In this document: positions 44,440-57,700 of the stretch, one piece after another | Layout of the letters: each line of letters opens with the position of its first letter | Position numbering within the stretch: the first letter of the stretch is position 1 | From: Buxus sempervirens | Taxonomy: Eukaryota; Streptophyta; Magnoliopsida; Buxales; Buxaceae | NCBI GenBank assembly: GCA_947561395.2 | Contig: OX387190.1 | Span: 36,816,392 to 36,880,391 of the forward strand | DNA length: 64,000 bases | Reading direction: 5' to 3' | The notes under the pieces: model-generated | Database searches by the model: none | Seen by the model: the letters and a program-made list of their open reading frames with translations, nothing else | Told to the model about the DNA's origin: nothing | Program-made: the position numbers and the translations under genes

Positions 44440-44742
44440 AGGGGGGTGGACGGGCTAGTCCAAGATAGTGCTAGAAAGGATTTACAAGTGAATAGGCCCG
44501 AAGAATTGGGGGGGTGGGGTGAATGGGCTAGTCCGAGATAGTGCTAGAAAGGATTTACAAGTGAATAGGCCCGAAGATTTGGGGGGGGGGGGAGAGGGTG
44601 GATGGGCTAGTCCGAGATAGTGCTAGAAAGGATTTACAAGTGAATAGGCCCGAAGAATTAGGGGGGGGGGGGGGGGGGGGGGGGGAAGGAGAGTGGATGT
44701 GCTAGGAAGGATTTACAAGTGAATAGGCCCGAAGAATAGGGG
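44440..44742. repeat. Four-copy minisatellite (about 75-95-bp unit) with growing G runs
   Basis: The core GATTTACAAGTGAATAGGCC followed by CGAAGA occurs four times within LINE ORF2, between the RT C-terminal part and the zinc knuckle. Each copy ends in a G run of different length, the longest being 25 G at 44661-44685. The last copy lacks part of the GGGCTAGTCCGAGATAGT segment. Repeat expansion must have happened after the element stopped coding, because the array disrupts the frame. Confidence 0.9.
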
Positions 44743-46850
44743 AACCAAACACGTTTGTCAAAAGGGTGAATGACAAAATTACCAACATGAAGGAAAAGGG
44801 CTGATAACTGATCAAACTCAATTGATCTCAAATCCTTACGAAAAGGTAGATTCCAGTAAGTGCGCTCAGGAGACAAAATTAAAACATCATTTACCTTAGC
44901 ATTAAGAAAGGAAACAACATGAAAAAGCCTGGGGAAGCAAGATGCAAAAGTGGAATCACCCCCACACTAAAATGAGATGCAATCGCCCACCAAGGACTGC
45001 TCGTAGGGAATCGAGCCCGTGTTCTAATATCCCACTTATTGTCAGCGAGTTCGTACCTGCTTACAATGATCTTCCGCCACAAACTAGCCTTTTCGTTATT
45101 GAATCGCCAGAGCCATTTAACCAAAAGGGCTAAGTTCCTTGCAGAGACATTCCATAGGTCCAACCCCCCTTCTCTCTTCACCCGACACACTACTTTCCAT
45201 TGAATAAGGTGATCTTTCTTTGCCTCCTTTCCAACCCATAGGAAGTCTCGTTAAGCCTTTTCCACTATACCACAAACCCGACTAGGCATCTTAAATAAAG
45301 ACATGAAGTACACGGGTAGACTACTCAATGAGGATTTTATGAGTGTGATGCGTCCCCCTAATGACAAGTAATTCCGTTTCCATGATGCCAATCTCTTCTC
45401 TAAACTTTCCACAACGGGTTCCCAAAAAGTGTAAGTATTTGGAGCCCCTCCCAAGGGTAGCCCAAAGATAGGTAATAGGGATATGTTCAACCTTGCAACC
45501 CAGGATACTAACTATTCTAGTGCTTTCAGGATCCAACATGTTTAGGCCAATGAAGCTACTTTTAGCCAAGTTGATTTTAAATCTTGACACTACTTCAAAA
45601 CACTTGATGATACATTTCACCCCAAACACATCTTCCCTCCTAGGTTGTAAGAACAGTAAGGTATCATCCGCAAACAAGAAGAGAGACAAAGGAGAATGGT
45701 GGTTGCCTATCTTAAGCCCTTGGAATACATTCAATTCTTGTCCTTGATGAAGAACCAGCAGAGGACGTCACTAACCAATGTAAACAAAAAGGGGGAAAGA
45801 TTCCTGATATCCATTTATGCCATTTATCCCCAAATCCCTTCCACTGTAGCACTGAATCAAGGAACGCCCATTCCACCCTATCATAAGCCTTCACCAAGTC
45901 CAGTTTGATTAAGATTCCTTTCTCCTCCGACCCTAGTTTCTCCTGAATACATTCATTTGCAATGAGGGAACAATCCAAAATTTGACGTCCCTCAACAAAA
46001 GCCACTTGACCGGGATCAATGATATCCGATAAGACCAAACTAAGCCTAATGGATAGTACTTTGGAAATTATTTTGTAAAGGCTTGTTGTTAGGCTTATAG
46101 GACGGAAATCTTTGATCTGATCAGCAACATAAATCTTGAGAATTAAGACAAGGAATGTGGCATTGGTCGCCTTGTTAATGATCCCATGGGCGTGGAACTC
46201 CCCGAAAAATCTCAATGATGGACCCTTTCAATGTATCCCAATTATTCTGATAAAATGCAATGGTAAAACCAACTGGGCCTGGTGCTTTATACCTAGCTAG
46301 ATCCTTAATGGCTCGAAAAATATCATCCTCTTCAAAATCTGTTTCCAATTAGGCCTTCTAATGAGGGGAAACAATTCTTTCGTTACACCCCTTAAGGAAA
46401 AACGAGAATTTGATATCTGAAGTATACTGGTTGGAGTAAAAATCCACTAAAGCCCGTTAAAATTCATTGGGTTCCTCCACTACTTGATTTCCAACTTTAA
46501 GACGGGTAATCACATTCTTTCTTCTCCTCCCACTAGCCATGGCATGAAAAAATTTTCGTATTATTATCTCCCTCCTTAAGCCAAGGATTCTAGACTTTTG
46601 ATGCCAATGAATCTCTACTTGTTGCAAAAGAAGTTGCAAATCCCTCTTAAGGGCAAGCCTACTATATAATTCAGCTCCATACAAAGCCCTGACCTCCTCC
46701 TGCCTATCTATCAATTCAATGTCCCTCAAGATTTATTTTTTCCACATTTCGATACACCCAAAGGTGCCCCAGTTCCATTCTTTCAACTTATGGCGTAATC
46801 CCTTCAATGTCCTGCTAACTTAATCCAAACCAACAATTAAGGGGGTTAGA

Positions 46851-46853
<3 letters not shown>

Positions 46854-46882
<29 letters not shown>
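46854..46882. repeat. 29-base G homopolymer inside LINE ORF2
   Basis: The plus strand has 29 consecutive G residues here. On the LINE strand this reads as a C run between the endonuclease and RT regions and encodes an artificial proline run. The exact length should be regarded as uncertain because such runs are error-prone. Confidence 0.85.
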
Positions 46883-46884
<2 letters not shown>

Positions 46885-47848
46885 GCTTTGTGGTGGTATA
46901 GTTCCTGCCACCAATTACTTATCAACTCACGGAAGCTAGGGTGGAAAAGCCACATATTTTCGAAACGAAAAGGGCCCGGCCCTAAAAGATTTGGGTTGGT
47001 GGAAATAAGAAGAGGACTATCATCAAAAACTGTTTGAGAAAGTAAGCTTTGGGATGTAAACGGAAATAGCCTATCCCATGAGAACGAAACAAGACATCTA
47101 TCAATCCTAGAGCAAATCGGATTATCTTGGAAGTTAGACCATGTGAACCGCCGACTATTTAAAGGATAATCAATTAATTCAAACTCTTGGATCCACTCTG
47201 AGAACTGCCTCATACTCGTAGTCACCCTAGGAACCCCAGCACTCTTCTCATGCATGAACCGAATAATGTTAAAGTCCCAACCAACCATCCATGGAATATC
47301 ATTATCAGGATAAATGTTCAAAAGCTCAGATCAGAAAGCGTTCCTAAACCTAGCACAACTAGGACCATAAATGCCTGAGAGAACCCATGAGGTCTGATCG
47401 GACACTTGTGTGAATGAGATGGATAATGAGAAAGTCTCCAATCTAACATCACTCCCAGAGAGACTTAGAGAGTCCCACAAAATCAAAATTCCTCCTGCTG
47501 TCCTAACAGCAGGCAAAAAGGTCCATTGTTTATGTCTATTGACCCACAGGGAACGCACAAAACGGGGATCAACTGATTCCCTCTTGGTTTCAAGGATCAC
47601 CACTATATCTGGTTTAATCTTTCTACACACATCCCTCAAGGCCCTACGCTTCTCCACACCCCCTAACCCTCAAATGTTCCAACTTATGATCATCATGGAT
47701 TCTTTCCCCTTCCCTGACCCACCCATGAGATGCTGAACAGCATCATGAACAAGGACGGGAGCACCATCTGCCCCTAAGATTTTGGCTACAACTGAACCTA
47801 GGAACACCTCAACCCCGGACCTAAACTCCTCCCATGATTGGTCACCCT

Positions 47849-50187
47849 CTATAGATACCCATCATTAAAAGACCTGCTGCCCACTGACCCTCCTTCACTG
47901 TCCTGGAACTGTCTCTGCAAGGAACATAGCTTAATGGCCTCAACACCCTCTGCCAACTCACAACAAGCTGAACTACCTGCGTGTTCATCAAAGAAAGAGG
48001 CCCCTGGCTGTGCATTCAATAAGAGAGATAGATGAACAAGGGATGAGCTCTGGAGCATACCTTGGTGATGGCAAGATGGATCATTGGATTTAGATTGAGA
48101 AGGTGAATGATGCTGTGAAATGAAAGAGCAACCATCTGTGATCCGTTGAAAGATCTCTGTCTCTAATGGACGCTTTGTAGACTGAGCAAATCCCCGATCT
48201 CGCTCCAGCAAAGAAGAACCAAACCGATTGTAATCACCACTGGTTTGCCTAGCAAAAATCTGCACCAAACCACCATCACATGGATTCTTTTGAAGATCAT
48301 CAAACATGAGTTAAGGAACCAGGCCTCAAAGTCGCAAGAAACATCCTCCCCCGAGCCAACAGAAACACCTCTCTCCCGAGTTGCTGCCTTCCTATTTCTC
48401 CTTGTATACTGTTTAAGAGCTGCTGATTTTGATGATTGGCCAGCATCCTTTCCCCCCCATTATGCTCCCATTGAAACCCCTTAATGGGACATCCAGTTGC
48501 TGGTCCTCAGGACCTTGAGACTCATATTGGATGGGCGAATGAATAGAGCGCTCCAAACCAGCTTCAAGGACCTCACCAACCCACCCTTGAACAATGCCCT
48601 TCCACCGTTGTTCAGCCTTTGCAATCTCAGAAGGAGAAGAGGAGAATATGGTATTTGGGTGAATGGGAACAACTGGACTAACCTAAAAAATGGAGCACTG
48701 AACCCGATCGTGACTAATCCCTGGGACATAGGCTTCACTCCCCCCATACGGGTTCACCTCTTGCACTAGACGAACATCCTCTTTCGTGGCCCCAAAGCCC
48801 AACTGACTGCTTATTCTTGGATTCACATTACCCTCTTCAATTAGAAAGCCAAAGCCTCCAGAAATTGGGCCTCTACTCTCATGGGCCCTAGCACTTTTGG
48901 ACATGCGGGGTGCTGGGCATCCAACTGAAAAAGCCCGTTGGAAGCTAGCAAGGCATGAATCTTAGACCTCTCTTGCGGGAGAAGCAATGGTTGCATGGCA
49001 ATTCAGTACCTCCGGCTGACCACAGTCACCCACAGCAGCCTCTCTATAAGTACAACTCAGTATATGAGGGGCCACAGCAGCATCCCTACCCAGCGTCAAG
49101 TGCGAATTGGCACCCCATTCATCTGCAATACACACCAAAATCTCATAACGAAAACCGATCATTTAATGTAATACACCTTGGAATGCGTCTCCGCCATGTT
49201 TCACAAACCCATAAACGAATGCCACCACTATTCTGGCCCTTCCGAATGACCTGGCCACCTCTCGCGAACCGCCAGTTAGAGAACCAATCACTTTCAAACT
49301 CTCCATCGAAACCAGGTGAATGGGCATTCCCAATAGAACAAGTTCTAATCCATCATTGTTCCATTCTTCGAATGAACCAGAGAAACCATCGACCCATGGA
49401 CCAAAACGCACACACCCATGGTTTCCCTGATAGCCTTTTTTTGGTAGAAAGATCCTCAAATCCTCCTGATTTTGCAAGAAAAAAGTAGCTGCCATCGAAG
49501 ACATAGGAAGATAGCCAATAGAATTTCTGAATCCTCCTCCATTGAAAATTTCTGCACAAACAGCATCCCAATCTAAAATTGGCTCGTCGAAGTATCCCAT
49601 CACTGGAAACGACCATCTTTGCTTATTCCGGATTGATTCTTGCCGCACTTGAATAACAAGATTAGAGCCCCTCTAAACCACATACAACTTGGTACAATCA
49701 TCTTCCATCCACCACTTCTCCAAAATATTATCGACAGGTATGCAAACGCCATTAAGACCCACAAAACAACCCCATGAAATGTAGTCCCATCGATTCTCAC
49801 CATCAACCGCCAGAAAGATGATATCTTGTTGCTGTCGAGAAGAACCATAAGACACTAGTTTTGAACAGACACCATGCCTATTAGCATGACATTGCAAGGA
49901 GATTGCAATGTTGCCTCTGCAAAATCATCATGTACCTCCAACAGCCATTCCATTTCTGAACAAACCCAAGCTTTCCTTAAACCATTCAGCTTCAGCAGCG
50001 TAGAAGTGAAAAGAAGCTTTGAAGAGGCGCCATGACTCTGTAATGCACAGGCCATTGTTGGGAAACACCTCAAAAAGAAAATTTTTTCCGTTAGTCTGAA
50101 CTTCCCTACGAGCCGCTCCACCGGACGGATGAAGATCTCGCCGACGAAACCCTGCATTTGTAGGTAACATTTACACTTAACCTCCAC
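47849..50187 (-). pseudogene. LINE ORF1 remnant
   Basis: ORF1 of plant LINEs is an RNA-binding protein with a DUF4283-like N-terminal part. Minus-strand frames at 50187-49855, 49848-49600, 49648-49163, 48904-48683 and 48307-47849 lie end to end but in different phases. The stretch GLELVLLGMPIHLVSMESLK with VIGSLTGG resembles the conserved VRIxxLPxHLW...IGxxxGG segment of these proteins. The frames are shifted at least three times. The assignment rests on position upstream of ORF2 and this one segment. Confidence 0.55.
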
Positions 50188-52029
50188 GTTTAACCTTCAG
50201 CAACAACCCAACCAATTGCTGTAAACACAAAGCGAGACCACCCAGAAAACTCCACAAGCGGTTCCTCCAACCAGAGAGAGCACCCTCCACTTCAAGAGAC
50301 TAGCGCTGGTAAGGCCACAACACAGAAACCCAGCGAAACCCAAACCACAACCTCCACAAACACCAGGAGACGAACTAGACGATACGCAGAACAGTGATAC
50401 AAATAGTAGACAAACCCACCGGAGGATGAACGCCGAAAACGGTAGGATACCATTGATGGAGTCGCCGACGTTTTACTATCTTTGGGGTGTGATCACCCAC
50501 ACACAGTCGCAGTGAGTGTCAGAGAAATGCCATCAACCGCCTTTCGCCTTTTCGCCCTTTCTATTTAACGGTGCAATCATTACATTTTCTGTGTGTGTGT
50601 ATCAACAAATGGATTTATTTTGTCTATTTTATTTTTTAGATTTTTCATAATTTCACAGCCTGACAACACAAAAAAATGCGATGGCACGAGTAGTGTGCTA
50701 ATGAAATTCTAACAAAACAGCACACAAAAGCCCTAGCGAAAAGGCACCAAAACCAACACAATAAACCTTGCAGAAAATTGTTCCACTATTAAGTAGTTTT
50801 GAACAATAAAAATATGAATTGTTTCTGCTGGCAATAGAACCAATAAACTGAATAACTTACAAAACTTGTAAATTTATTCATAGCATTACAAAATCCAAAC
50901 AGGTGACAACTGCGCTACGTTTCTTCAGAACGATTTTCAAACCCAACACCAACCAAAAAGGCACAAATACTAATGGACCAATGTGATAAAGAAAACATTG
51001 TGGACCAAGTGCCTTATCTGTATCCAAAATCCAACACTGCCTTCTAATTTCTTATTATTCAAAACCTATCCAAAACAGTACTACCTGCAATTTATGAACT
51101 TTTTTTCCATCCAACAAATGATAAATCCCAAATCTTGGAGAGTATTAAATCAACACTAGACGTATATTCTCATTATTAGTAATAAACAATCACTAACAGA
51201 AATGAAATCAAAATTTTCCCTCTCCCATTCGCTAACTTCTGGAAGAAATTATTGTAATTTTGTTCAATAATTCATAATGTGCCAAATTATTTCCACTTTC
51301 CTCAATAATGCTGCATTGGATGTCAAGAGAATGAATGAAAAGAAGGATTTCCTGCACCCCACACGCATCTGATTACTTAAAGCATGAAAGGGAGGCACCA
51401 CTCCCTTCTTTAAGAAAATGACTAAACAAAACCACCTCATTTTTTTTCCTTGCTGGAAAGGTCTGAAAATGCCTCCTGAGAAAAATGGGACCCCAATAAG
51501 AAAGTTTCTAATCGAATGTCCTACCTGCTTTGGGAATTCTCTCAACATCCAAATGCAAGCCTAAGTGGTCCTCAGCTTCTTATGCCAATCCCCTCCCTGA
51601 GTCATGAGATTTCAATAGTCCTCAATCCCATTAATCTCCTTAATCTCATTAAAAGTTTCTTTTTTGGTCCACCACAAAAGAACAACATATCCCTCACGTA
51701 TTCCTTTTTGTCCACAACACCAGAGGTATTATTGTCCTAAACTTTCACTCTTTCCTGGGAAACAACTACATAAATTTAAATCTGGTCATCATGAATCCCA
51801 TCTCTCCACAGTTCATCCAGTAGATCCCTAAAATGAGGGGCGTTTAACAACATTCTCATACTGCGACTTAGACCTCTTAAGGTGCTCATTTATCTTTTAT
51901 GAAGATACAAATAAAGCAACGATCAAACACTGTTGTCGGAAGGACACAGTGCCACAGACATCTGTGTAACATTCACAGAACAAAGTGAGGATAAAAGCCA
52001 GTTAAGTTTGCAACAATGATTATTCCTTC

Positions 52030-52190
52030 AAGTTGAGCATTTACAGCTAGCCCCTCCAATTGAAAAATCCACAAGACCGAACTCAGTGATGAGGACTGAA
52101 TCCTTACACAAGCTTGTAATCAACCTCTGATTCTCCCCCTTTTCATGTGCAAATTTTGTGACACTAAAATCCCTAATAAGACAACAGGGC
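52030..52190 (-). pseudogene. LINE endonuclease fragment
   Basis: The minus strand reads RDFSVTKFAHEKGENQRLIT, then LITEFGLVDFSIGGASCKCS, before a stop. This corresponds to the GDFNVxRxxHEK and FIxxxxLxDLPLxGxxFTWS blocks of plant LINE endonucleases. The catalytic aspartate of GDFN survives, but the glycine and asparagine are changed. It is a separate, older copy from the 43.6-50.5 kb LINE. Confidence 0.7.
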
Positions 52191-53779
52191 CTACAAATCA
52201 ATTACAGCTATTCTAAAGCCTCTGTAGCCCAAAGTCCACTTGAACAATGAATTCCTGGACTCATCCAAACATATCATCATCATTTGATAACTTAATATTC
52301 ACTGACTGAACCCTAACATAAGCCCCTCCCCACTGAAATTTATATCCCACACAACTAGGATTCTACTCAAAATACAAACCAAGCATACAAAAGCACAAAA
52401 TTTTCCTCAAATCCTTTTACTAGCCTATTGTCTATGTTTTCTCCTTCTGTCAGTTGTATAATCAGAATACTAGATTTTGATTCTATGATACATAATCTTT
52501 ATTGCCTCCCCCAATCCAAAGCAAATCTTCGTCTTCCATGTTATACTGAGACTTTCCCCCATATCATTGCCTTTTTACATGACAGACTAACGAAGGCTTT
52601 TAAAGTTTCTGCACCAGATGCCCCTTTATTGGATCTCAAGAATTCACAGCGTTCTGTATACATCAGGGTAACCATGCCCTTCATTTTCAATGAATAACAT
52701 AGTAGCAATGTTGTAACTAACCCATCCACCGTAACTAACCCATTCAACCCTAACCCCCTACCGTCTCCTATCTGACCCAAAATAGGCTTACTCAGCAGCA
52801 GATTGGTTCTAATTACCACCCCCACAAGGCATGCTGAATTTGAAATAACATTAAGAGGCTTGGGTACAGAGGTAGAAACAACAAGATCCTGAGGCATGGT
52901 AACGGAAAGAAAAGAATCCAACAGTCCAGATTGAAGGTATAGGCAATGATGGAGGCTGGAGGTCAATGTGCAGATTTTGGGAAGCAGGCATCCCTAAATC
53001 AAACAATTGCTTGTGCCCATGCATTCACAACATACACAAGTTTTCAAGTGAAGATCACAATCATGCCATGTAATCGAAGGGTGTCAATTGCCTTGCAGAT
53101 CACTCCAGTGTTCTCTGTCTATACTCAATGTCTCTTGACAGACAGCCATGGTAGTTTATTTTTTGCCCTTTATATGCTTGACATTCCTCCTTTCACCAAT
53201 AAAAGATCCAAGGTCTGTCAAATTGTGCTCATTATCAATGGTATAAAACAGTGTCAACACAAATGGAGAGAAATCAGTTTCAGATAATATCCTAACTAAT
53301 ATGCTTCTCCTTCAAGAATTTCGCATTTTCTTAATCCTAAAAATTCTATTGTATGATTTCGTGGGCAAAAATTTCCTCCATCCAATTCCATACTTCACTT
53401 AGAATACCAAGTTCTGAAGGCCTTCCATATTTTTGAAATCAGTAACCCAAATCCTACAAACATAACAGCATTTCTTGCATTTTGTCAATCGTGGATAACA
53501 ATTAGATGATATAAACAACCAGGAGCAAAATAGCACAAAGCTATGACTGCTGTCCAAGGGAATCAAAGAATCCAAAAAAAAAGAAAGTAAATAACAACTA
53601 AAGCGTCATAAAACAAAAAAAAGTAGCAAATGCACAATATCCTCATCGCAACATCAATATTCTCACTCAAACATCTCCAAATCTACCAAAAGGAGTGCCC
53701 CAATCCATCTCCTCTAACCTTATAGTTATTTGTCCGTGTTTCATGATAAAAAATTGTGCTCAAATCATGCATTAAGTGC

Positions 53780-54010
53780 CAGGCCAATCAGACTGAATGC
53801 AAGAATAACCATGGGCAATCCTATGTAGAGGCCATCCAAGAAATGCCTGAGTAGTAATCACTGTCTACCATCAATATACTTGTATCAAACATAGCTCACG
53901 TCTCACTCAAGGCAACCAGAAGTGCTGTAATTTTAGCAAGAGTAAAGTTGTCCTCTCCAATCAAACCATTCAAGGCACGGAAAATATGTCCGTAATTGTC
54001 CCTGAAATTT
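53780..54010 (-). pseudogene. RNase H-like fragment of a LINE
   Basis: The minus strand has FRDNYGHIFRALNGLIGEDN with AKITALLVALSET, then after a TGA and frame change ILMVDSDYYSGISWM. This pattern fits the RNase H domain found at the end of ORF2 in many plant LINEs (RDxxGxxxxAxxGxIG...AExxALxxAL...VxxDSxxxxxxW). The similarity is suggestive, not decisive. It lies directly left of the gypsy insertion. Confidence 0.45.
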
Positions 54011-54261
54011 AACCTACTCTATAGGGACTTCGGCTTACAATTGGGGCATAAAAAAAGTTCAGTTTGATGGATCCTTATCCAACATGCAGCCATACAAAAG
54101 AGGGTCAAGGCCACATCTGGATGTTGAGAGAATGCGAAAAGCGGTTGCAGAAAAGAGAAGAGGTTATTAGAATAACTAAGTGGGCCTACTATCCAGTGAT
54201 GAAACAAGAAATAAAAACGGACTAATATGTTCCATCATTTTCTCAAAAGGAGGTAGGCGCC

Positions 54262-54706
54262 TGATAGATTCCTGCTATCAGTTCCTCCAACAGTCCCTCT
54301 CCAAGTGGCTCAAGACAGAGAGAAGCACAATAGAGAGAAGATGAGGGCTAAGAGAAGAATGGAGAAGATAAAGATAACTGTAAAAGTATATTAATCTGTA
54401 AATGAATAGCTCTAATGGAGGATATTCGACAGACCTCCCCTCTCCAATTTCAGATCATACATTTTTCATGCCCCCGCCGCTCTCTCACTCCTATTCCTTC
54501 TTGCTCGTAACTGATTCTCCTAATAGATATTGTCCACGTCATACAAGTGATTATTCCCTACTGCTACACTAACTAATTCGTAACCAACTCAGCGCCCTTC
54601 AGCTTCATGTGCATGGGTTGGGTCCTGAAAGCTTGACGTGGCTGCTCTTCCTCCCCTTGTGTAAGTGAATCGTATTGGAGGCTCGCTGACCCCTGGTACC
54701 CCATCA
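54262..54706 (-). repeat. 3' LTR of the gypsy element
   Basis: This 445-base repeat matches 59267-59760. The polyprotein frame runs a short way into it. The segment that is a 21-base C run in the other LTR reads CATGCCCCCGCCGCTCTC here. Confidence 0.9.
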
Positions 54707-57700
54707 TTACTCTCGGCCAATTTAAGCACCTTGTCCTCAAGGTGAAAGTGGGGAAATTGCTGATTAATGGAGTCATACGGTTCCCATGAAGACTCGAACT
54801 CTAGCAAGCCTTTCCAGTGTATTAACACCTCTGTATATGGCCGTTGGGATAGTCGGTCTGTGCGCACACCTAGTACTTGTGCTGGTACCACCCGCCATTC
54901 TAACTCAGCTGACAATGTGGTAGTGGTTGACCAATTGTAGCTGTTCCCAAGGCTTTTCGGAGTTGGGAAACATGAAAGACCGGGTGGATGTTTGCTGTTG
55001 GAGGAAGATCTAATTTATAGGCAACGTGACTGATTCGTTGGATGATGGTGTATGGTCCGAAATAGCGCGGAGACAACTTCTCATTTACCCTTTTAGCCAT
55101 TGATTTCTGCCTGTAAGGTCTGAGCTTAATATGGACCTGATCCCCCACTTCAAAAGTGACGTCCCTTCAATGACAGTCAGCCATCGTCTTCATCCGATTT
55201 TGGGTGACTGTCAACTGTTCTTTAAGTTCTTCCAACATCACATCTCGTTGTTGCAACTACTGTTCCACTGAAAAATTCACAGTAGTGGACTGGCCATACC
55301 AAATGATTGGTGGTGGTTCTCTCCCATACACAATCTGAAAAGGAGTTAGCTTGGTAGAAGTGTGGAACGATGTATTATACCAGAATTCTGCCCACGGTAA
55401 CCACTTGACCCAAGTGCGAGGTTGGGTGCTTGTGAAACATCGGAGGTATGTTTCCAAACACTGGTTGACTATTTCACTTTGTCCATCCGTTTGGGGATGA
55501 TACGCGATGCTTTTACGTAGTGCTATCCCTTTCATCTTGAACATTTTGGACCAGAAGTTACTCAAGAAAATCTTGCCTTTGTCCGTCACTATTGACCGAG
55601 GGAACCCATGAAGTTTAACCACATGTTGAATGAAATATTCAGCTACTCTAGGTGCTGAAAATAGATGTTTCAATGGAATGAAGTGGCCATATTTGCTGAG
55701 TCTGTCCACGACTACCAAGATAGTGTCGAAACCCATTGACTTTGATAAACCTTCAATGAAATCCATCGTGACATCCTCCCATACTGCATTGGGCACTGGT
55801 AACAGCTGTAACAAACCTGCCGATGCTAGTGCTAGATGCTTGTTCCTTTGGCAAACCTCACACTTGGCTACATACTCCCTAATGTCTTTCTTCATTCCCT
55901 CCCAAAAGAGTTCCCTGGATAGTCTCTTGTATGTTTTCAGGAACCCGGCATGACCTCCTAATGGACTCCCATGGAATTCTGCAAGGAGTATAGGTATGGA
56001 CAAAGATCCTTATACTATGATCAAGCGGTTTTTGTAGCGTAATTGCCGTTGAGTTATTGTCCATCCTGGTTTGGCTTGTGGATTTGAGAGTAGAGAAGTC
56101 TTGATTGCTGCTAGAATGCTGTCCCTTTCCACCTCTGCTGTGATTTTTGCCAAATTCAGTATTTGGGGAATCGTTAGCAAGCCTAACTCCACTGGGGGCA
56201 TGACCCGAGACAAAGCATCAGCCGCTTTGTTTTCCCCACCCAGTTTATCATGAATTTCAAAACTAAAACCCAAGAGCTTGATTAAACATTTCTGATAATC
56301 CGGGTTGACCAATCGCTGCTCCAAAAGATGCTTCAAGCTCTTTTGATCAATGTGAATGATGACGTGGTGACCAAGTAAGTAATGTCATCACTTCTGTACC
56401 ACAAAGACAATTGCCATCAATTCCCTCTCCAAGACTGACTTTTGGCGGGCAAGAAATGAGAATGCCTGACTAAGAAACGAAATGGGTCTCTTTAGTTGGC
56501 TCAACACAGCCCCTATACCTACCCCAGAGGCAACAGTCTCGATAGTGAAGACTTCGTTGAAGTTAGGAAGTGCCAACACAGGGACTGACGCCATTGCATC
56601 CTTGAGGTACTGAATTGCTGTTGTACCCTACGGAGTCCAATTGAAAGAATTCTTACGCAACAACCAAGTAGGTGGAGTAGCAATATGTCCATAATTCTAC
56701 ACAAAACGTCTGTAGTAGCCCGTCAAACCCAGAAAACCGTAAAGCTCTTTGGGAGTTCTAGGAATCAGCCATTGTACCATGACATTGATTTTTTCCGAAT
56801 CAGCCTTCACGCCTTCAACTGAAATCAAATGCCCAAGATACTCCAACTGAGTTTGGCAAAACAGGCACTCTTTGGGGTTGGCGAATAGTTCTTGGCTCCG
56901 TAAAATGGAGAGCACCTCCAATAAATGTTGTTGATGTGCTGCCAAAGAAGGGCTGTCAATTAGTATGTCATCAAAGAAAAGAAGTACTGACCTCCGGAGA
57001 AGCCCTTTGAACAGTGAGTTCATCAAGGCCTGAAAAGTAGCCGGGGAGTTTGTCAATCCAAACGGCATGACTAAGAACTCGTAGTGCCCCTCATGTGTGT
57101 GAAACGCTGTCTTGGGAATGTCTTTTGCCCACACACTCGGATCTGATGGTACCCAAACTTCAAATCCAGCTTCAAAAAATACTTGGCTCCATTTAACTCA
57201 TCTAGTAACTCATCTATCGCTGGAATTGGGAAGCGATCTGGTATCGTAGCTTGGTTTAATGCTCTGTAATCCACACAGAAACTCCAACTTCCATCCTTCT
57301 TCTTAACCAATAGGACTAGACTAGAGAAAGGGCTAGAACTCGGCTGTATCACCCCTACTGCCAGCATCTCAGCCACCAAACGCTCAATTTCATTCTTCTG
57401 GGCATAAGGGTAGCGATAAGGTTTCACGTTGATCGGCCCGCTTCCTTCCTTCAAATTTATTGCATGATCTTGTTCACGAATTGGAGGCAACCCCTTTGGT
57501 TCCCAAAAGACATCGGGGAAATCAGCAAGCAATTCTCGTACCGGAGTAGGCGCACTCTCCCCTTCGTCGCCAACCTGCTATGTGGTTACCAAAGAACCCA
57601 ATTCTACTGCCCAACCAGGATCCCCATGCTGCAGCGTCTTCATCATGGACTGTAAAGACGCCGGTGTCTTGCTCAAGCTGGGATCCCCTTGTAACATGAC

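Larger units (their letters stand above)
44083..47696 (-). pseudogene. LINE ORF2 remnant: endonuclease, reverse transcriptase, zinc knuckle
   Basis: ORF2 of plant L1 elements nicks target DNA and copies the RNA there. It begins at the ATG at 47696 (MMIISWNI). The next codon is a stop, TGA at 47672-47670, where the family motif has arginine (WNxRGLG). Further endonuclease words are GGILILWDSLS and WMVGWDFNIIRFMHEKSAG. The RT parts show APGPVGF (normally APGPDGF), FRPISLTTSLYKIISKVLS, QVAFVEGRQILD, LIKLDLVKAYDRVEW and FLFADDTLLF, which keeps the catalytic DD. WLWRFNNEKASLWRKII lies downstream. The zinc knuckle is CTLCRASGETTDHLLIHC. Several frameshifts and the G-run at 46854-46882 interrupt it. 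It is inactive. Confidence 0.85.
43640..50560 (-). mobile_element. Decayed L1-type LINE (non-LTR retrotransposon)
   Basis: On the minus strand the order is ORF1 remnants (50187-48683), AP-type endonuclease (47696-46815), reverse transcriptase (about 46330-45321), RT C-terminal part (45190-44660) and the zinc-knuckle domain (44367-44083). An A-rich tail on that strand lies near 43640-43626 (AAAAAAGAAAAAAG). Every reading frame is broken by stops or shifts, so the copy cannot move by itself. The right-hand (5') limit near 50560 is estimated from where LINE-like sequence stops; no target-site duplication was identified. It contains a minisatellite and two long G runs. Confidence 0.85.
50561..54261. 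other. Gene-free region with old LINE fragments
   Basis: No host gene is visible. The segment 52030-52190 is a clear LINE endonuclease fragment, and 53780-54010 is RNase H-like; both are listed separately. A 141-codon minus-strand frame at 52541-52966 lies where ORF1 of the first fragment would be expected but has no recognisable motif. The stretch 50.6-51.9 kb is AT-rich and otherwise featureless. Confidence 0.55.
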
